Below, in pieces: positions 52,942 through 64,000 of a DNA stretch of 64,000 nt; position 1 is the first letter of the stretch; each line of letters starts with the position of its first letter. The notes beneath the pieces are model-generated. The model made no database searches, was not told the DNA's origin, and was given only the letters and a program-made list of their open reading frames with translations. The position numbers and the translations under genes were made by a program. This stretch comes from Phytophthora colocasiae (Eukaryota; Oomycota; Peronosporomycetes; Peronosporales; Peronosporaceae): the NCBI GenBank assembly GCA_018806915.1, contig JAGKQI010000061.1:1860001-1924000 (forward strand), read 5' to 3'.

Positions 52942-54252
52942 ATGGGCCGCGTCGAAAGAAGCTTCACTATTAAGCAGAAGAGAGAAGCGCTAGCTTTGGC
53001 TGAGCGACTAGGTGTTACGCGTGCCGGCAAACGACTTAATATTGCCCGGCCCACCATCTACGACTGGAGGAACCAAGCCGAGGACATTTGGAACTTCAAA
53101 GGACACTCGACATCCAAGACGCTGAAGGGACGCAAGGAAATATTTCCTGGTGTACCTACATGAAAGATGTGCGACGAGATGAAGCGGTAAAACAACGCAT
53201 TTGTATTTATATTATCGATATGTTAAAAAAATATTGATTTCATTCGTAATTCTAGGTGTTATCTACTGCAGGGAGTTCATGTGGACGATCCATCCGGAGT
53301 GGATGTCTTCTTATGTTTCAAGGTTATCTGAGTGCAGTGGTGCATTGGAACGCATGGTGCAACGCATTGCCAATCGGTAACCATATTTTACGAAATGTAT
53401 ATGTTGGTCGTTAATAAGTTAACTTTATTGGTTTTATTGTGTTTTTATACTAGCTACGGATTCTCTTCTCAAAAACCCCAAGCTGCTAAACGTTCTACGG
53501 ACGACCTGGAAGAAACTCGTGCTGCGTTTTCTATTGCGTTTTGGAAGCAATATAGCTGCTACGAGGGAGGAGGCGTGTTAAACGTTGATGAAACCGCTAT
53601 TTTATTTGACATGCCACCTCTGCGTTTATGGGCTGGCAAAGGGCGAAAGGATTCGGCTCATATATTGGGTGCAAACAAGCATGCTGGCCGCATGACGGCT
53701 GTACTAACCGTACGCGGATGATGGTAAGGGGCTTCATTTTATTCTTTTTTTTTCTTAATTTTTTAATTTTATTCTCTTCATCGTCCGAGGCGTTCCCGGT
53801 GGTCGACTACAGGCTAAGGAGATGGAGGAATATCCGGACGGGCATTTCTACGCCTTTCAAGAGAATGCGTGGATGGATGCTGCTAAATGGAAGTTCTATG
53901 CTGAAAACTGTTAAAATTTGAAATAGACAAACCTTCTGTCCTTCTTTTTGACAACTTTGAGTGTCACGTCTCAGAAGAAGGACAGCAGGTAGTTGTCGAA
54001 GAGGCAAATGCTACAGTGGTTCAATTACCCCAAAATAGCACTGGTATTTGCCAGCCGCTAGATGTGGGAATATTGGGCCCACTAAAGGCCAAGATCAGAA
54101 GCAGTGGTAGGTGTCGTGCCGGCGGTTCCGCTAAGGAAAAACGTATCCGCGCAATTAACGCTACAATTGCTGCTTAGGATGCGCTTAAAAAAGAGACTAT
54201 AATTCGTAGCTTCCAGAAAGCTATTACTAAGCATCCAGAAATATCAGTTTGA
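52942..54252 (+). pseudogene. Second pogo-like transposase (CENP-B HTH plus DDE_1), decayed
   Basis: MGRVERSFTIKQKREALALA and RLGVTRAGKRLNIARPTIYDW form a CENP-B/pogo helix-turn-helix. MKDVRRDEA ends at a GTAAAA donor (53190), and a second intron-like gap lies at about 53379-53453. The DDE_1 domain shows GGGVLNVDETAILFDMPP (first Asp) and GKGRKDSAHILGANKHAGR. After a break come EMEEYPDGHFYAF, VLLFDNFECHVSEE (second Asp), VVQLPQNSTGICQPLDVG and GPLKAKIRSS. It ends HPEIS at 54252. Stops and frame changes are frequent. Confidence 0.72.
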
Positions 54253-54318
54253 AAACACACCTTTTTATGGTATATCCCGTGCCATCTATGCGTAAAACAA
54301 AAATATATTTGTCTAATT

Positions 54319-54370
54319 TGTAGTTCGAATATATGAGAACTATTTGTAGTTCGAATTATATGAGAACTAT
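54319..54370. repeat. Short tandem duplication (~26 bp)
   Basis: TGTAGTTCGAAT-ATATGAGAACTAT occurs twice in a row directly before the 1.25-kb repeat. Confidence 0.6.
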
Positions 54371-55636
54371 CATAGGGGGGTGCACAGGGGCCGCGTCTGT
54401 CATCACTCAACCTTCGTGCGACATCGTTATTGCAACATAGTGCAACTTCTGAGCACCTTCAACGTTGTGGGCAGTAACTTAAGTGTGGTCCACACCTTTG
54501 CCACTCGCAGAGCGTTTTCATCGCTGCCGGAAGGGTGCCGGCAAGGTGATGTCCATGGGCGTAGTCGCCGGCCACAAGTCATGAAGACAAAAGCTACGAA
54601 GTGAACGATCTAGTCATCCGTCGCTTCACGAGCTACTACCAGCAGATGGACGTGAGCTGAGAGGCGTCCACGTTCCGCAACATGCTTACATATAGCGCGT
54701 TCCTACGGCGGTTCTAGTAGAAAAGAAGTTCGACTAGGTGGACAATGTGCTGGACATGCTGGGCAGGATGGTGGAGCTGATGAAACGAATGGAGTACCTG
54801 AGGTGTGGACCTCGCTGGACAGGTCAGTGTGATCGTCATGGGCGAGCCGTCGAGGCTTACCAACCGAATTTCTGCTTACGATTGCTGTCGTTCATGGCGC
54901 GTGTTAATTTCGAGCAGGTTTGCCTGTAGAACTCTGGACATGGGTGAATTTACTCGACGTGGCAGCAGCAGTAGGCCTTACAAAGCACAACGGAACGAGA
55001 GCAAGGTCACTGCATCTGTCATCAATCTCTCAAAGTTGTGGTTCATTGTCGATTACCACGCCCTTGGTCGTTGAGAAACGACGACATGTCAACGCTTTAC
55101 TTGATACTGCGGTAGCAATGACGCCACGGCGAGTGGTTTGAGTCGTTCTTGGAGAGATGCTGAATGGTATAAATGAGAAGGAGAAGTACGACGCAAACGT
55201 GGATTGGGTGAAGCTTGACTTTCAAGACGCATCCAAAGGCTGATCAAATGAGAAGAGAGCGCTGGTCATGACGTGCCGTCTACGCTTTCGCGTCCTTTGG
55301 AGATGAGGGTCATTCATTACAACTAAATACTGGACTAGGACGAATACAATGTTCTCGATAGCGGAGCCTGATTCGATGGTGATGACGACATTAGCAGCTC
55401 ATTGAGTACTAGTGTGGCTTTATTCTCCGTTAACTTTGATATCAGCGCCGTGTTGCTTTAACTGGATCTCGGAAAGGGGGCTTTCATCCGTGAACTCACT
55501 GAGAGACGAAATGACGTCGGATATTCTCGCTTGAGATCGGGGAACCGAATCACCTGGTACAAGGCGCATTCAGGTCCGTATTACGACTCATGATGGCAGT
55601 AAACATTCTCATTTGAATTTGATATTAACTACTCCG
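54371..55636. repeat. 1.25-kb non-coding block, copy A
   Basis: Begins CATAGGGGGGTGCACAGGGG; the same order of words recurs from 57651. Shared words include TGTCATCACTCAACCTTCGTGC, TGCAACTTCTGAGCACC and CATGCTGG near 54755, with CAGGTCCGT-TTACGAC at its right end (55573). No intact gene is seen in either copy. Probably a terminal or spacer part of the Helitron, or a second degraded Helitron end. Confidence 0.6.
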
Positions 55637-56345
55637 TTATACACTGCTCACAGCTGCGACGGCGGACACAAACTGGATTGACTTTAGCCAAGGGAGGTTA
55701 TGTGGTGATAGTGGTGCACATTCTGGCAACCACCCTACCTCATAGCGTATCATGGCGTCATGGTTGTTTAGCACCTCTCCTACGTACTCGCCTACGTACT
55801 GGCCAGCGTGTATGATCTCCATCGCCAGCAGCCCAACCCCCTTTCGACCACAGTCTACCCCTGCGGTCGCGACGAAAGACCCCATTTGCAGCTGCCGGTT
55901 TGTGCACAATATTCCGCACGGACAGCTCTCGACTGCGCATTCGTAGCGCATCTACCACAACCATGTCCTTAGCACCCTCACATGCCATGTATCTACTGTC
56001 TACGACCACGTACGGCACGATTAATGCAGTCTTCCCCACAACCCTGCCTGGTCTGGTCATCAATTGTACAACCACAGATCTGGATTTCGCCCTTGGAGGT
56101 TTATTCAGTACATTAACACACGCAAACCAACTAAAACAATCAGCAACTGGAGTGGGAACGGTACGGCAACGACGTACATTTTCGCTTACCTGTTGCGCTT
56201 CAAGCCACTTGCCGCCGACTGCCACATTCGCTTCCACTATCCGAACCGCCTCAAACGCTTCCTCAACCGAACTAGCCATCATAGACGACGCATGCACACC
56301 ACCAGTCGGATCGACCATGGATATTGGCCAGCACCAATTCATCAT
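55637..56345 (-). pseudogene. AWS/SET-domain gene fragment
   Basis: Minus strand: YVVVDSRYMACEGAKDMVVV, then after a frame change an AWS-like Cys cluster (YECAVESCPCGILCTNRQLQ) and the SET start VDCGRKGVGLLAMEIIHAGQ, YVGEYVGEVLNNHD. It stops before the catalytic NHSC part, so it cannot methylate. Position between a repeat copy and the OB-fold gene suggests a host gene piece carried by the Helitron. It is a different paralogue from the SET pseudogene at 10.4 kb. Confidence 0.6.
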
Positions 56346-56637
56346 GGAAAGATCAGCTCATGCAGCACGCACCGCACCCTGTCCCGCATTACCCCACGTC
56401 TCGTCTTTCTTGAAGCAACAGGGCGATTCATACATAGTTTTAACCATATCACTAGCGCGACGAGGTCTCAGGGAAATGGCGCTTGAACACTACTTCTCAG
56501 AACGAAGAACGAGAGCGAACTTCTCCTCGCCCAACTAACGGCGGTATTCATGACCAACAAACTTAACAGCACATTTTCCAATTTGCTCGGCAGTCCAACA
56601 CTCCGCTTCTCATAACGCCAGCATTATCCTGCTATCC

Positions 56638-57418
56638 ATGCCTCCCAAGAAACACGCAAAGCTACAGCAAGTTGATGAGCCGACACCGCCATCCTCCTCA
56701 ACGTACATGTCTACACCGGCAAACGTCTCGCTCCTGGGCAAGTCATCTTCTCCCTTATTGTCTCCACCGCGTCCAGCGCCCAAACATGAGCGCACTGCTA
56801 CGAAGTCACTGCCTACCGAGTACGTCTCGCCAGTTAAGAAACTCAAAAAATCGATGGAGCAACACAAACGCCGTTTCGTTGACACCATCGAAGGTACCTC
56901 CTTGTTTCTAATTTGTTTTTATGTTCTAACATATATGATCTCACCTAGATTTACGCGACTTCATCACGAACAATGACATGGATGACCTCAACACCCGAGC
57001 CTCTGTGCGAGTTCAAGGACGAGTCTTATGGATGCGCAACGATCAAGTGAATAATACAACGCGTTACATCCGCATCTACCTTGGCGAACAGCGAGCGTCC
57101 GAGACGCTGGACGAACAAGTAGCGGTAATTTTGCGTTGCTAGCGGCTCACTACAGCCCTTCCCTTCAGCTCATGTACATGCACTCACCATAACGTTTTGC
57201 ACGCTCTCTAGATCTTTCAAGAGGCACAACAGGATGACCCGTTCGAAGCCAACCAGTACCTGCTTACGGTGTCGCTCTACGACATCAACGCTGACAATCC
57301 AATGCTCCCGCAACCAGGAACGATCATCTCGTTCGCACCCACCAAGTTGCGCGTCTACCGCGACTGCTGTCAGCTCGACACCAAGCTTTACCTCATCAAC
57401 GTAATTACGCCACCATGA
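56638..57418 (+). CDS. OB-fold, RPA-like protein next to a Helitron
   Basis: Three exons (56638-56893, 56949-57124, 57212-57418) with GT-AG introns of 55 and 87 nt; splicing keeps the frame and gives about 212 aa. The N-terminus is Pro/Ser-rich with a basic PVKKLKKS. The core reads DLRDFITNNDMDDLNTRASV, RVQGRVLWMRNDQ, RYIRIYLGEQ, YLLTVSLYDINAD, PGTIISFAPTKLRVYRD and LYLINVITPP, an OB-fold-like strand pattern. It likely binds single-stranded DNA. RPA-like proteins accompany several plant Helitrons, where they may help rolling-circle transposition. The gene has no visible damage although the neighbouring Rep/helicase is broken. Confidence 0.65.
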
Positions 57419-57650
57419 AGCAACTATTGCATTTGAATGATCGCACATGCCAGTAACCCACTCATTCAAACACTTATTTCACTATGTACACACAATCATT
57501 ACGCTACGTACCATCCTTGATACGTCTGTGCCGTGGCCAAACCACTTTCAAGCGTCCTACCTGACGAAAAACAACTTAGCCATAATCGTTCACAAATTTC
57601 ATACAGATTCGAACTACAAACTCGGAGCCTTTGGTCCGGTACGCAATCAT

Positions 57651-58889
57651 AGGGGGGTCCACAGGGGCCGTGTCTGTCATCACTCAACCTTCGTGCAACA
57701 CCGCTACTGCAACTTAGTGCAACTTCTGAGCACCATGTCGGCAACATCGTAGGGTACGTCTGTGTGGTCCACATCTTCGCAACATTCCAATACCGGTACC
57801 AGCATGAAACGCTGCGGTTGCGCTGACGATTTATCGCTGCTGGATAGGCACCGCCAAGTCGACAGCCATGGACGTAAACGCCACAACACAGGCTTCTCCA
57901 TCAAGGGCGAGATAGGGGCTACTACGAGCAGCTGGACGTACAGTCCGAGGTGTAGAAGTGAGGCGATCATGGTGATGGCGGTTTTGGCCGGCAAGACGTT
58001 CGGCTGGCTGGCGAGGTGCTGGACATGCTGGACATGCACATCGTGGGCCACGTCATCCACTACAGCTCAAAAGGAGATGATGAAGTGTCTGGCGATCATC
58101 GTGGAGTTTGATGTTTGTGTTTTTGACGACTCACGAGATGGCTGGACGCTCGCTCAGCAACGATGAAACGCAAATAGCGTCCGTAAGGTTAGCGAGTGTA
58201 CCATTGGCAGCATGATCCACCAGTCGTCAGCAGAGGTATTTTACCTGTTCGACACTTCTGATTCTGCGGTGAGGATGTGTCTGTGGACGAACCGCAATTG
58301 GATGGTGGTATCTAAGTGGCGGAAGTGATTGGTGCTGGTGTATACCATGTCACCTGCACGATGGACATTCGGCTGATGAAGATTTTCGCTGCAAGCGCGA
58401 CGACGCAGGACCAGTTTGCTTGCTGGAGAGTTCTTGGACATGTACGGGGGCACACCGTCGTTAAACTTTTAATCGGGCTGGAAGCGCTGGACACACTCTC
58501 GCCATCTGCATAGCGGCGACGTTCTTGGTGGCGCTGGTGTTCGGTCTGCTATTACTAGACTGCAGGCATACGAGCTACTAAAGCATCAAGTGTGGTGTGG
58601 ACATGGAGTTCATCATGTCGTGTTCAACGGTATCGTATCGTTCAATACTGCATTGCTTCCTAGTGAGCGGATCGAGAGTGGTCTACTGCAAACGCATGAC
58701 ACAGGCGTACGACCTGTTGTGATACTTCATGGACTCAGTGCTGTGAGACGTTCGCGAGCTACTTCGTCTTCACGTTCTTGTGGGATTTCATGGATGGCTT
58801 TCATGTGCTTCGAAGTTGCACTGGCTGAACTTGGCGTATCATCGTGGGTGTGCATACAGGTCCGTGTTACGACGAATAATGACTACTAA
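57651..58889. repeat. 1.25-kb non-coding block, copy B
   Basis: Begins CATAGGGGGGTCCACAGGGG and follows copy A through to CAGGTCCGTGTTACGAC (58858). It lies directly behind the Helitron helicase stop. 57419-57650 holds no gene. Confidence 0.6.
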
Positions 58890-61800
58890 CTACTTATCCA
58901 TATTCAGCGAAGGTGGACACGATGTTGAGCGAGCTCGAGCAAAAAGAGATTGCGTTGTGGCAGTGGTGGAAGACATTGATGAATAAAACATCGCCAGATT
59001 GGTGTCGCTCAGTCGGTTTAGCCGTACTTCTTCATGGATTGCGCTTGTAGGTGGTTTCGACCACGCCGCAAGCTCACTGGTAAGCGGGTGTAATGCAATG
59101 AATGCAAAACGTGATGTGACGCGAGACACTAGCAGATACGTCTGCTGGGGCTTGTTGACGATGTGATGCTTGGAGCGCCAGTCCACGACTACCATCGAGT
59201 GGAGAGTCCCGCCTTGTACTTTATACACGGTCGAGCCCACTGCGCACACAAACGGAAACTGCTGAGGCTTCACTGTGATTGAACGTGGTGTACCGTCCGA
59301 GGCTCTCGGCAACGTGATAGTCATCTTCTGGTACGCCTCAGTGGCGTAAAACACAGGAAAGAGGTAGGGATCGACACCAGGCCGAATTGCAGAGGCATTC
59401 AGACGCGAGACGCGGAGCATGGCGTAGTCTGGAGCTCGACTCGGCAGCTGTACAACCGTGTTGGTTACACCGTCTTGCACAAGACGGAAGCTGGTATCCT
59501 CTGGGAAGTGCACCGATTCGAGTGTTCCGAGTGTGCCATTTGCGATTCCTTTTGTGATTGCAACATTTTGCGTCACCTGGACGGGCATGCCCTCAATGAG
59601 ATCAAGATAAGGCGCCATGCGTCCAAATCGATTGTCCGGGAGGCCCATCACGTAGCGCAGATCGCTCTGACTGAGGCCGTTCAGCGCACCCTTGAAGTTA
59701 GCAACTATCCTAATAGGAAATGCGTTGTTGGGCAGCATGGACGCGGTCTCGGCTACGAAAGCGTTGTTGATGGCCAAGCGTGTCGTATTCTCCGGCGTGA
59801 CGAAGACCGCTTCTGGTGTGATTTCGTCTCGGAGCTTCAATTGTGATGCCGGCTCGTGCTGCTGCTGCTGCGGATGGTGAGATGACTTGAGAACCCTGCT
59901 GTTGACGAGGTTGATGAATTCGGGCGTCCACTGGCCGAGACGAGCAAGACCACAGCCCGCTCCCCACTCTGGGTCGTTTCTGAAACGCACGGATTCGTCA
60001 AGCATGATGACGGTGTTGATCTGCCGCCATAGCTCGAAGCCTTCCACATCGACCGTGGTTGACTTTCGTTTTTCGGCGGGATCCACGTAGATTGGGTCAG
60101 CCTTAACCGGAGGCATCTGCAAAAAGTCTCCCACGAGCACGATGTGCACGCCACCGAATGGCACGCCCGGAACCTGCTTGTACTGCCGAAGCGCCTTGTC
60201 GAGCTTCAACCATTCAGCTTTGGACATCATTGACACCTCGTCAATGACTAGGAGATCAAGTGGTGCGAAGTGCTTGTTTTGGATCGCCAGCATCATCTCA
60301 CGATTGTAGCCGTTGACGAACTCGAATGGTGGTTGTCTTGCGACCGTGACACCGTCACTCGAGCACGACGTGCGTACAGCTCGATCCCGTGGAAACTTGT
60401 AGCGGCACTGCCCGGGCGTCGACACACGGCTCTTCTTAAAGCAGCTTCCAGCATGCGACCACCAGTGAAGATTGAACATGAAGACGAGCACCGACACAAT
60501 GAACGCAATAACTCGTGGCGCAAACCGGTTATCATCAACTGACGGAGGCATCATCACCAATGCTCTAGTGACACCATCATTGAGAAATGCGTCATCTTCT
60601 CGCCGCTCGAGCCGGCGCGGAGACTGATTCAAGCCCCGCAGATACTCTCCATAAACGTCGCTACTACTTGAGTCTGTCCCTTCGAATAGATGGAGAACGC
60701 GTTGATAAATGGCCGTCTTCGCTGCTGCCGTTCCTCCCCGACAGCGCGTTTCTAACCGTACGGCCGCTTTCAGCTCATCCGAGGAGTATGGTCGCATCTG
60801 TGCCGGCCACGATTTCGGTCGGCTGTCGAGCAAGATGCGCCGGATAACGTGTTGTGAGCTCAATTTGGTTCCGCATCCAGCGCACTGAATCAGCAACGGT
60901 TCACCGTGGAGCTGATCGCCCTGCTTGTTCGGGTCCTCGTATGCCTCTGGCGGTATTGAGAGCTGCTGCAGATCGGCGTAGGAGTGCCCGCAGAAGACAC
61001 ACGTCGAATTAGCAATGTTCAACGGCATCGACGTTGACACAACGCTGTCCGTGAACGCCTCGATATCACGATAGTACTGCTCACCATGTGCTGTTACTGC
61101 TCGGTCAATGCTTCACTGTTTGGTGGCGCATTCTCCAGCCATACCAAGAAATGAGCGTGGAGCGTTCCACCGCCTTGAGTTTCGACCATGCCAAAGTAGG
61201 CTCGTACCGGCCCAAACAGTCCGTCAAACGGCTTGGCTTTCATGCGCTTCAGAGGCACACCAAGCACGTGCTCAATGAAAGCGTCAATGTTTCGTATGAA
61301 CAGTCTAGCAGATGCCACGTCGTTCCGCATGGCTGCGCTATGGAGAGTCGACCGTCCTGGTGGCGCAGACAACGGGACATCAAACAGGTATCGACGGAGG
61401 TTACACCACAGTACTGCGCCATGACAAACGAATCCGCTACGTTGGGTGTGAGGGTCACAAAGACCGCTGGTTGCCCAAAATGTGCCTGGTACGCGAATGC
61501 CTGGCGTCGACATTGCGCCCGCTCACCGTTGCTGCCCCACATCAAACTGCCACTAAGCTCAACCGTTCGTAGAAAGGCGGTCGCACTCGAGTCGTGACCT
61601 CTGGCGGATGCGGCACAACCTTTTCGCTGAAGTTCTGTTTCGCTTAGTGCTTGGAGCAGTGATTCCTCCGAGATGTCGCTGTACGGTTCAAAAAGCACTG
61701 GATTTCGGCGGCACTTGAGTCCTACTTGGGTATACATCTTCTGCACCGACAAGTAGTCGAAGCTCGCTAGAGTGAACAGCTCATCCTCTGCAAATCGCCG

Positions 61801-63189
61801 CGAGCTGAGCATGCAGTAATGCCGGATGCACGCCCCGAAGGACACCGGAACGCGGCGCTCCTCTCCAGGATGTCCTCTTCCATACGGAAAGAGATGAGGC
61901 CACATTCGTGCAAACAGCACGCGATCTTTTTCAGCGAACTTGGTCGAGTGACGTATTAGGAAATGCGGTTCAGGCACGGCCGGCGTCGGGTGCCCAGACA
62001 CAGCGTGCAGCTCCTGCGTTGTAACTTCGCGATCGTCCGGCACAAAAACCACTCGACGTTCGACTACGTCGGCCTCTTGTGTGGATACATCCACATCTGT
62101 CACGTTGCCAACGCGGTCCTGCTCTGCGTCGATGTCGGCGACTTCCGCAGCAGCATTGGCGACCTCAATGATTAAATTTTCGGCGACCGCGTCAACCGAA
62201 AGACCAGAACTATTGACAACGGAAATGGATGCGTACAATGGGTTGTGCCCCTTGTAAAAAATAAGCAAGTCGTCGACAACTTCGCGTCGAACGCGGTGCA
62301 TTTCACGTACACGCGCATGTTGTTCCGTAGTGAAGGGTCCAGCAAACACAACACGATATGTTGACACGCTTCCAACAGGGATTGGTAGAAGCGTCGCCGC
62401 TGGACCTGGTGAGGCGTCGAACGCTAGGCAGTGCGATCGGATCGCGCGATGGGCGCCCCCACGCATGACACGCGTCACACAGACAACAGATACAGGCTGT
62501 GTGATCAATCGCTCCGGCAGTGTAACGTCCGCGAACTGTATCGGCAGCGTTCCAATTGCAAATCCGTTTTTAATCGCAAATTTCGGTACAATCTGTTTCA
62601 ACAAACTGTCGTTGCATTCTTCGCAAACTTGAACAAACCCAGCTTCGTGAATCCCTGCTCTCGACAGTAGCATGCTATTCAAGCACGAGTGCAACTGGGA
62701 GCAATCGTACTCGGCTATGAGGTGCTGCGGCAAGTCATCATCATTGCTTGCGAGAACAGGACGCATTTTCTCGATGCGATCGCGATCAGTAACATCCACA
62801 AGACGGATTGACTTCCACAACACATTACGGTCACAAACCGCACACGCGGTCTCGTCGAGTCCGTCAGCTCCAAGCGCCAGCTGCAGGCGCTGCAGCGTGG
62901 CGTTCTTCGCCTCGTCGGACACGGGGTGTAATCTTGGAATTGCATCATCGTCCCATGCGTGATGGTGTTCAGAGCATTACCCACCGGTAGAACGGGTTGG
63001 TTCTCCATGTGCTGGTGTAGACAAAAGGCAAGCTGGAACAGTAGTAGCCGCCGACGCTATCCGACGACGGCGATGACCCTCTCGATCGCGACGACGCCTA
63101 TCATTTCCTGCCGCTACTGTCTCGGGGGGACGTCGACGTTGGGCCGATAAACGATTCCGTTCACGCCTTTCGTCCACAGTAAGAGTCAT
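58890..63189 (-). pseudogene. Helitron Rep/helicase protein, frameshifted and internally deleted
   Basis: Rolling-circle transposase. The start is a basic MTLTVDERRERNRLSAQRRR (63189). A frame change near 62970 leads to a long N-terminal part (SDEAKNATLQRLQLALGADG, HFGQPAVFVTLTPNV) to about 61390. A shift there leads to the Rep domain with the HUH motif TLHAHFLVWLE (61143-61165). A further shift near 61094 leads to EQYYRDIEAF and CVFCGHSYADL. CRYKFPRDRAVRTSC and EFVNGYNREMMLAIQ are followed directly (near 60280) by PIF1-type helicase motif II LLVIDEVSMM. VGDFLQMPPV, VYKVQGGTL and YLLVSRVTSRFAF come after. The catalytic Tyr motif and helicase Walker A are missing. Confidence 0.88.
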
Positions 63190-63740
63190 ACCGACGCTGC
63201 GTGACTTAGACGACAGTCAATAGTACTATTAAATCTTTCGGACACTATCTCAGACAATCTAGTGTGACATTACGTACTACGTACTAACCAACGACAACGT
63301 CAACCCGTTATACACTAACGATGTCGGCACACCGATGACCATTCAAAGCACTTCAACTTGAGCAATAATGACATCCAGTAAACAAAATTGTCCACCGTTC
63401 GACATAAATCGTCATGACACATTCTCAGCTATCGAGACGCAACCCTGTCTGGCGTACTCAACCGCGGTATCACCAACACAACATCAACGTCTTGTGTCTC
63501 GCGGGCTCGACGTCGCTGTGCAGACAACCTATTCCGCTCGCGTCTTTTGTCAGCAGTGACAGTCGTAGTGGCTTTGTATGAAAGATACGGAAGCGAGACG
63601 AACTAGTGTGAATCTCGTACAGTGTAGTAAGCACAACGACAACGACCCCAAACACCTCTTAATACACATAAATGTTCATCCAACGTTTGAATTCCAAACA
63701 ACTTCAACTTGAGTAGCAAAGCACTTCAAATTAAGCAAGT
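63119..63740. repeat. Two diverged copies of the Helitron 5' end
   Basis: 63119-63390 and about 63498-63740 share the order GACGTCG..GTTG/GTGC, AT(A)CGATTCCG/CTATTCCGCTCGCG, then CGACAACG and CAACTTCAACTTGAG-type words. On the minus strand both encode RRERNRLSAQRRR, the basic start of the Helitron protein. The outer copy is a truncated second 5' end. Confidence 0.6.
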
Positions 63741-64000
63741 GCGAAACCATGTAAAAACCCAAACGTTAGTCCACCGCCGGACTATCGTAACGCGTATTGA
63801 CATGTTCCCAACGCTTGGGATGCTATGCTGGTATCTGTAAAACTATAGCCTCAGGCATGGAAGATATAATATCGTCAATGTATCATACAAGAACGGTGAA
63901 AGTTATTTACTAAGCAGCTTCGTTGCTTCTGTGCATCCACAAAGTAACAAGAAGATTCACCTGTCGAGCTCCCGCTCAAAGGTGGCGACAGCAGTAGTGA
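63741..64000. other. Right edge of the window
   Basis: Non-coding, mixed composition. No feature seen. Confidence 0.4.

Noticed and set aside
1..64000. RxLR or Crinkler effector genes, CRISPR arrays, rRNA genes
   Set aside because: I looked for secreted proteins with RxLR/EER or LFLAK patterns and found none; no regularly spaced direct repeats or rRNA-like sequence was seen.

Overview
The window looks like a gene-sparse, transposon-rich stretch of an oomycete nuclear genome, most likely Phytophthora or a close relative. The evidence is short introns of about 55-95 nt (one of 300 nt), an oomycete Inr/FPR-type core promoter (26371-26387), secreted wall- and pectin-active enzymes typical of plant-associated oomycetes, and a transposon load (Crypton, MULE, PIF/Harbinger, pogo-like, PiggyBac-like, Helitron, Copia, Gypsy) typical of Phytophthora. 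No rRNA gene, CRISPR array or operon was seen. Assignments rest on motif reading alone; no database search was run.

Host-type genes. An ABCA-type transporter runs off the left edge (1-2704, minus). A 65-aa two-exon gene lies at 5388-5678. A conserved island at 18.9-30 kb carries a thiol (ADO/PCO) dioxygenase (18978-19832), ribosomal protein eL30 (19935-20573, minus), a 2-oxoglutarate/Fe(II) dioxygenase (20776-21858, minus), two paralogous secreted thaumatin-like plus TOS1-like wall proteins (23030-24868 and 26410-28164) and a secreted pectin lyase (28337-29776, minus). Between 12.1 and 22.6 kb is a local family of zinc-finger proteins: three intact copies, two broken ones and one scrambled remnant.

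Transposon layers. 3.1-5.0 kb: a Crypton tyrosine-recombinase gene whose middle is inverted. 6.5-9.9 kb: a MULE transposase split into two halves facing opposite ways, mixed with Gypsy LTR pieces. 10.4-12 kb: a broken SET-domain gene and a transposon-associated fragment. 30.3-35.1 kb: a complete but mutated Copia element with 5-bp target duplication and a half-tRNA-type primer site. 35.5-39.2 kb: a rearranged nest of pogo-like in Harbinger in MULE. 40.9-51.1 kb: a PiggyBac-like element bounded by TTAA, holding a nested 7.8-kb gag-only Gypsy-type LTR element with near-identical 1.7-kb LTRs. 51.7-52.9 kb: a Harbinger-type deletion element. 52.9-54.3 kb: a second pogo-like transposase. 54.4-64 kb: a Helitron region with a broken Rep/helicase gene, an intact OB-fold (RPA-like) gene, a captured SET fragment and a duplicated 1.25-kb block.

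The most striking pattern is that three unrelated DNA transposons (Crypton, MULE, Harbinger/pogo) are each cut into segments lying in opposite orientations. Other points worth attention are the repeat-derived intron of the 65-aa gene, the Copia primer site overlapping its own start codon, the gag-only retroelement, and the Helitron deletion that removed both the tyrosine and Walker A regions while its OB-fold companion stayed intact.
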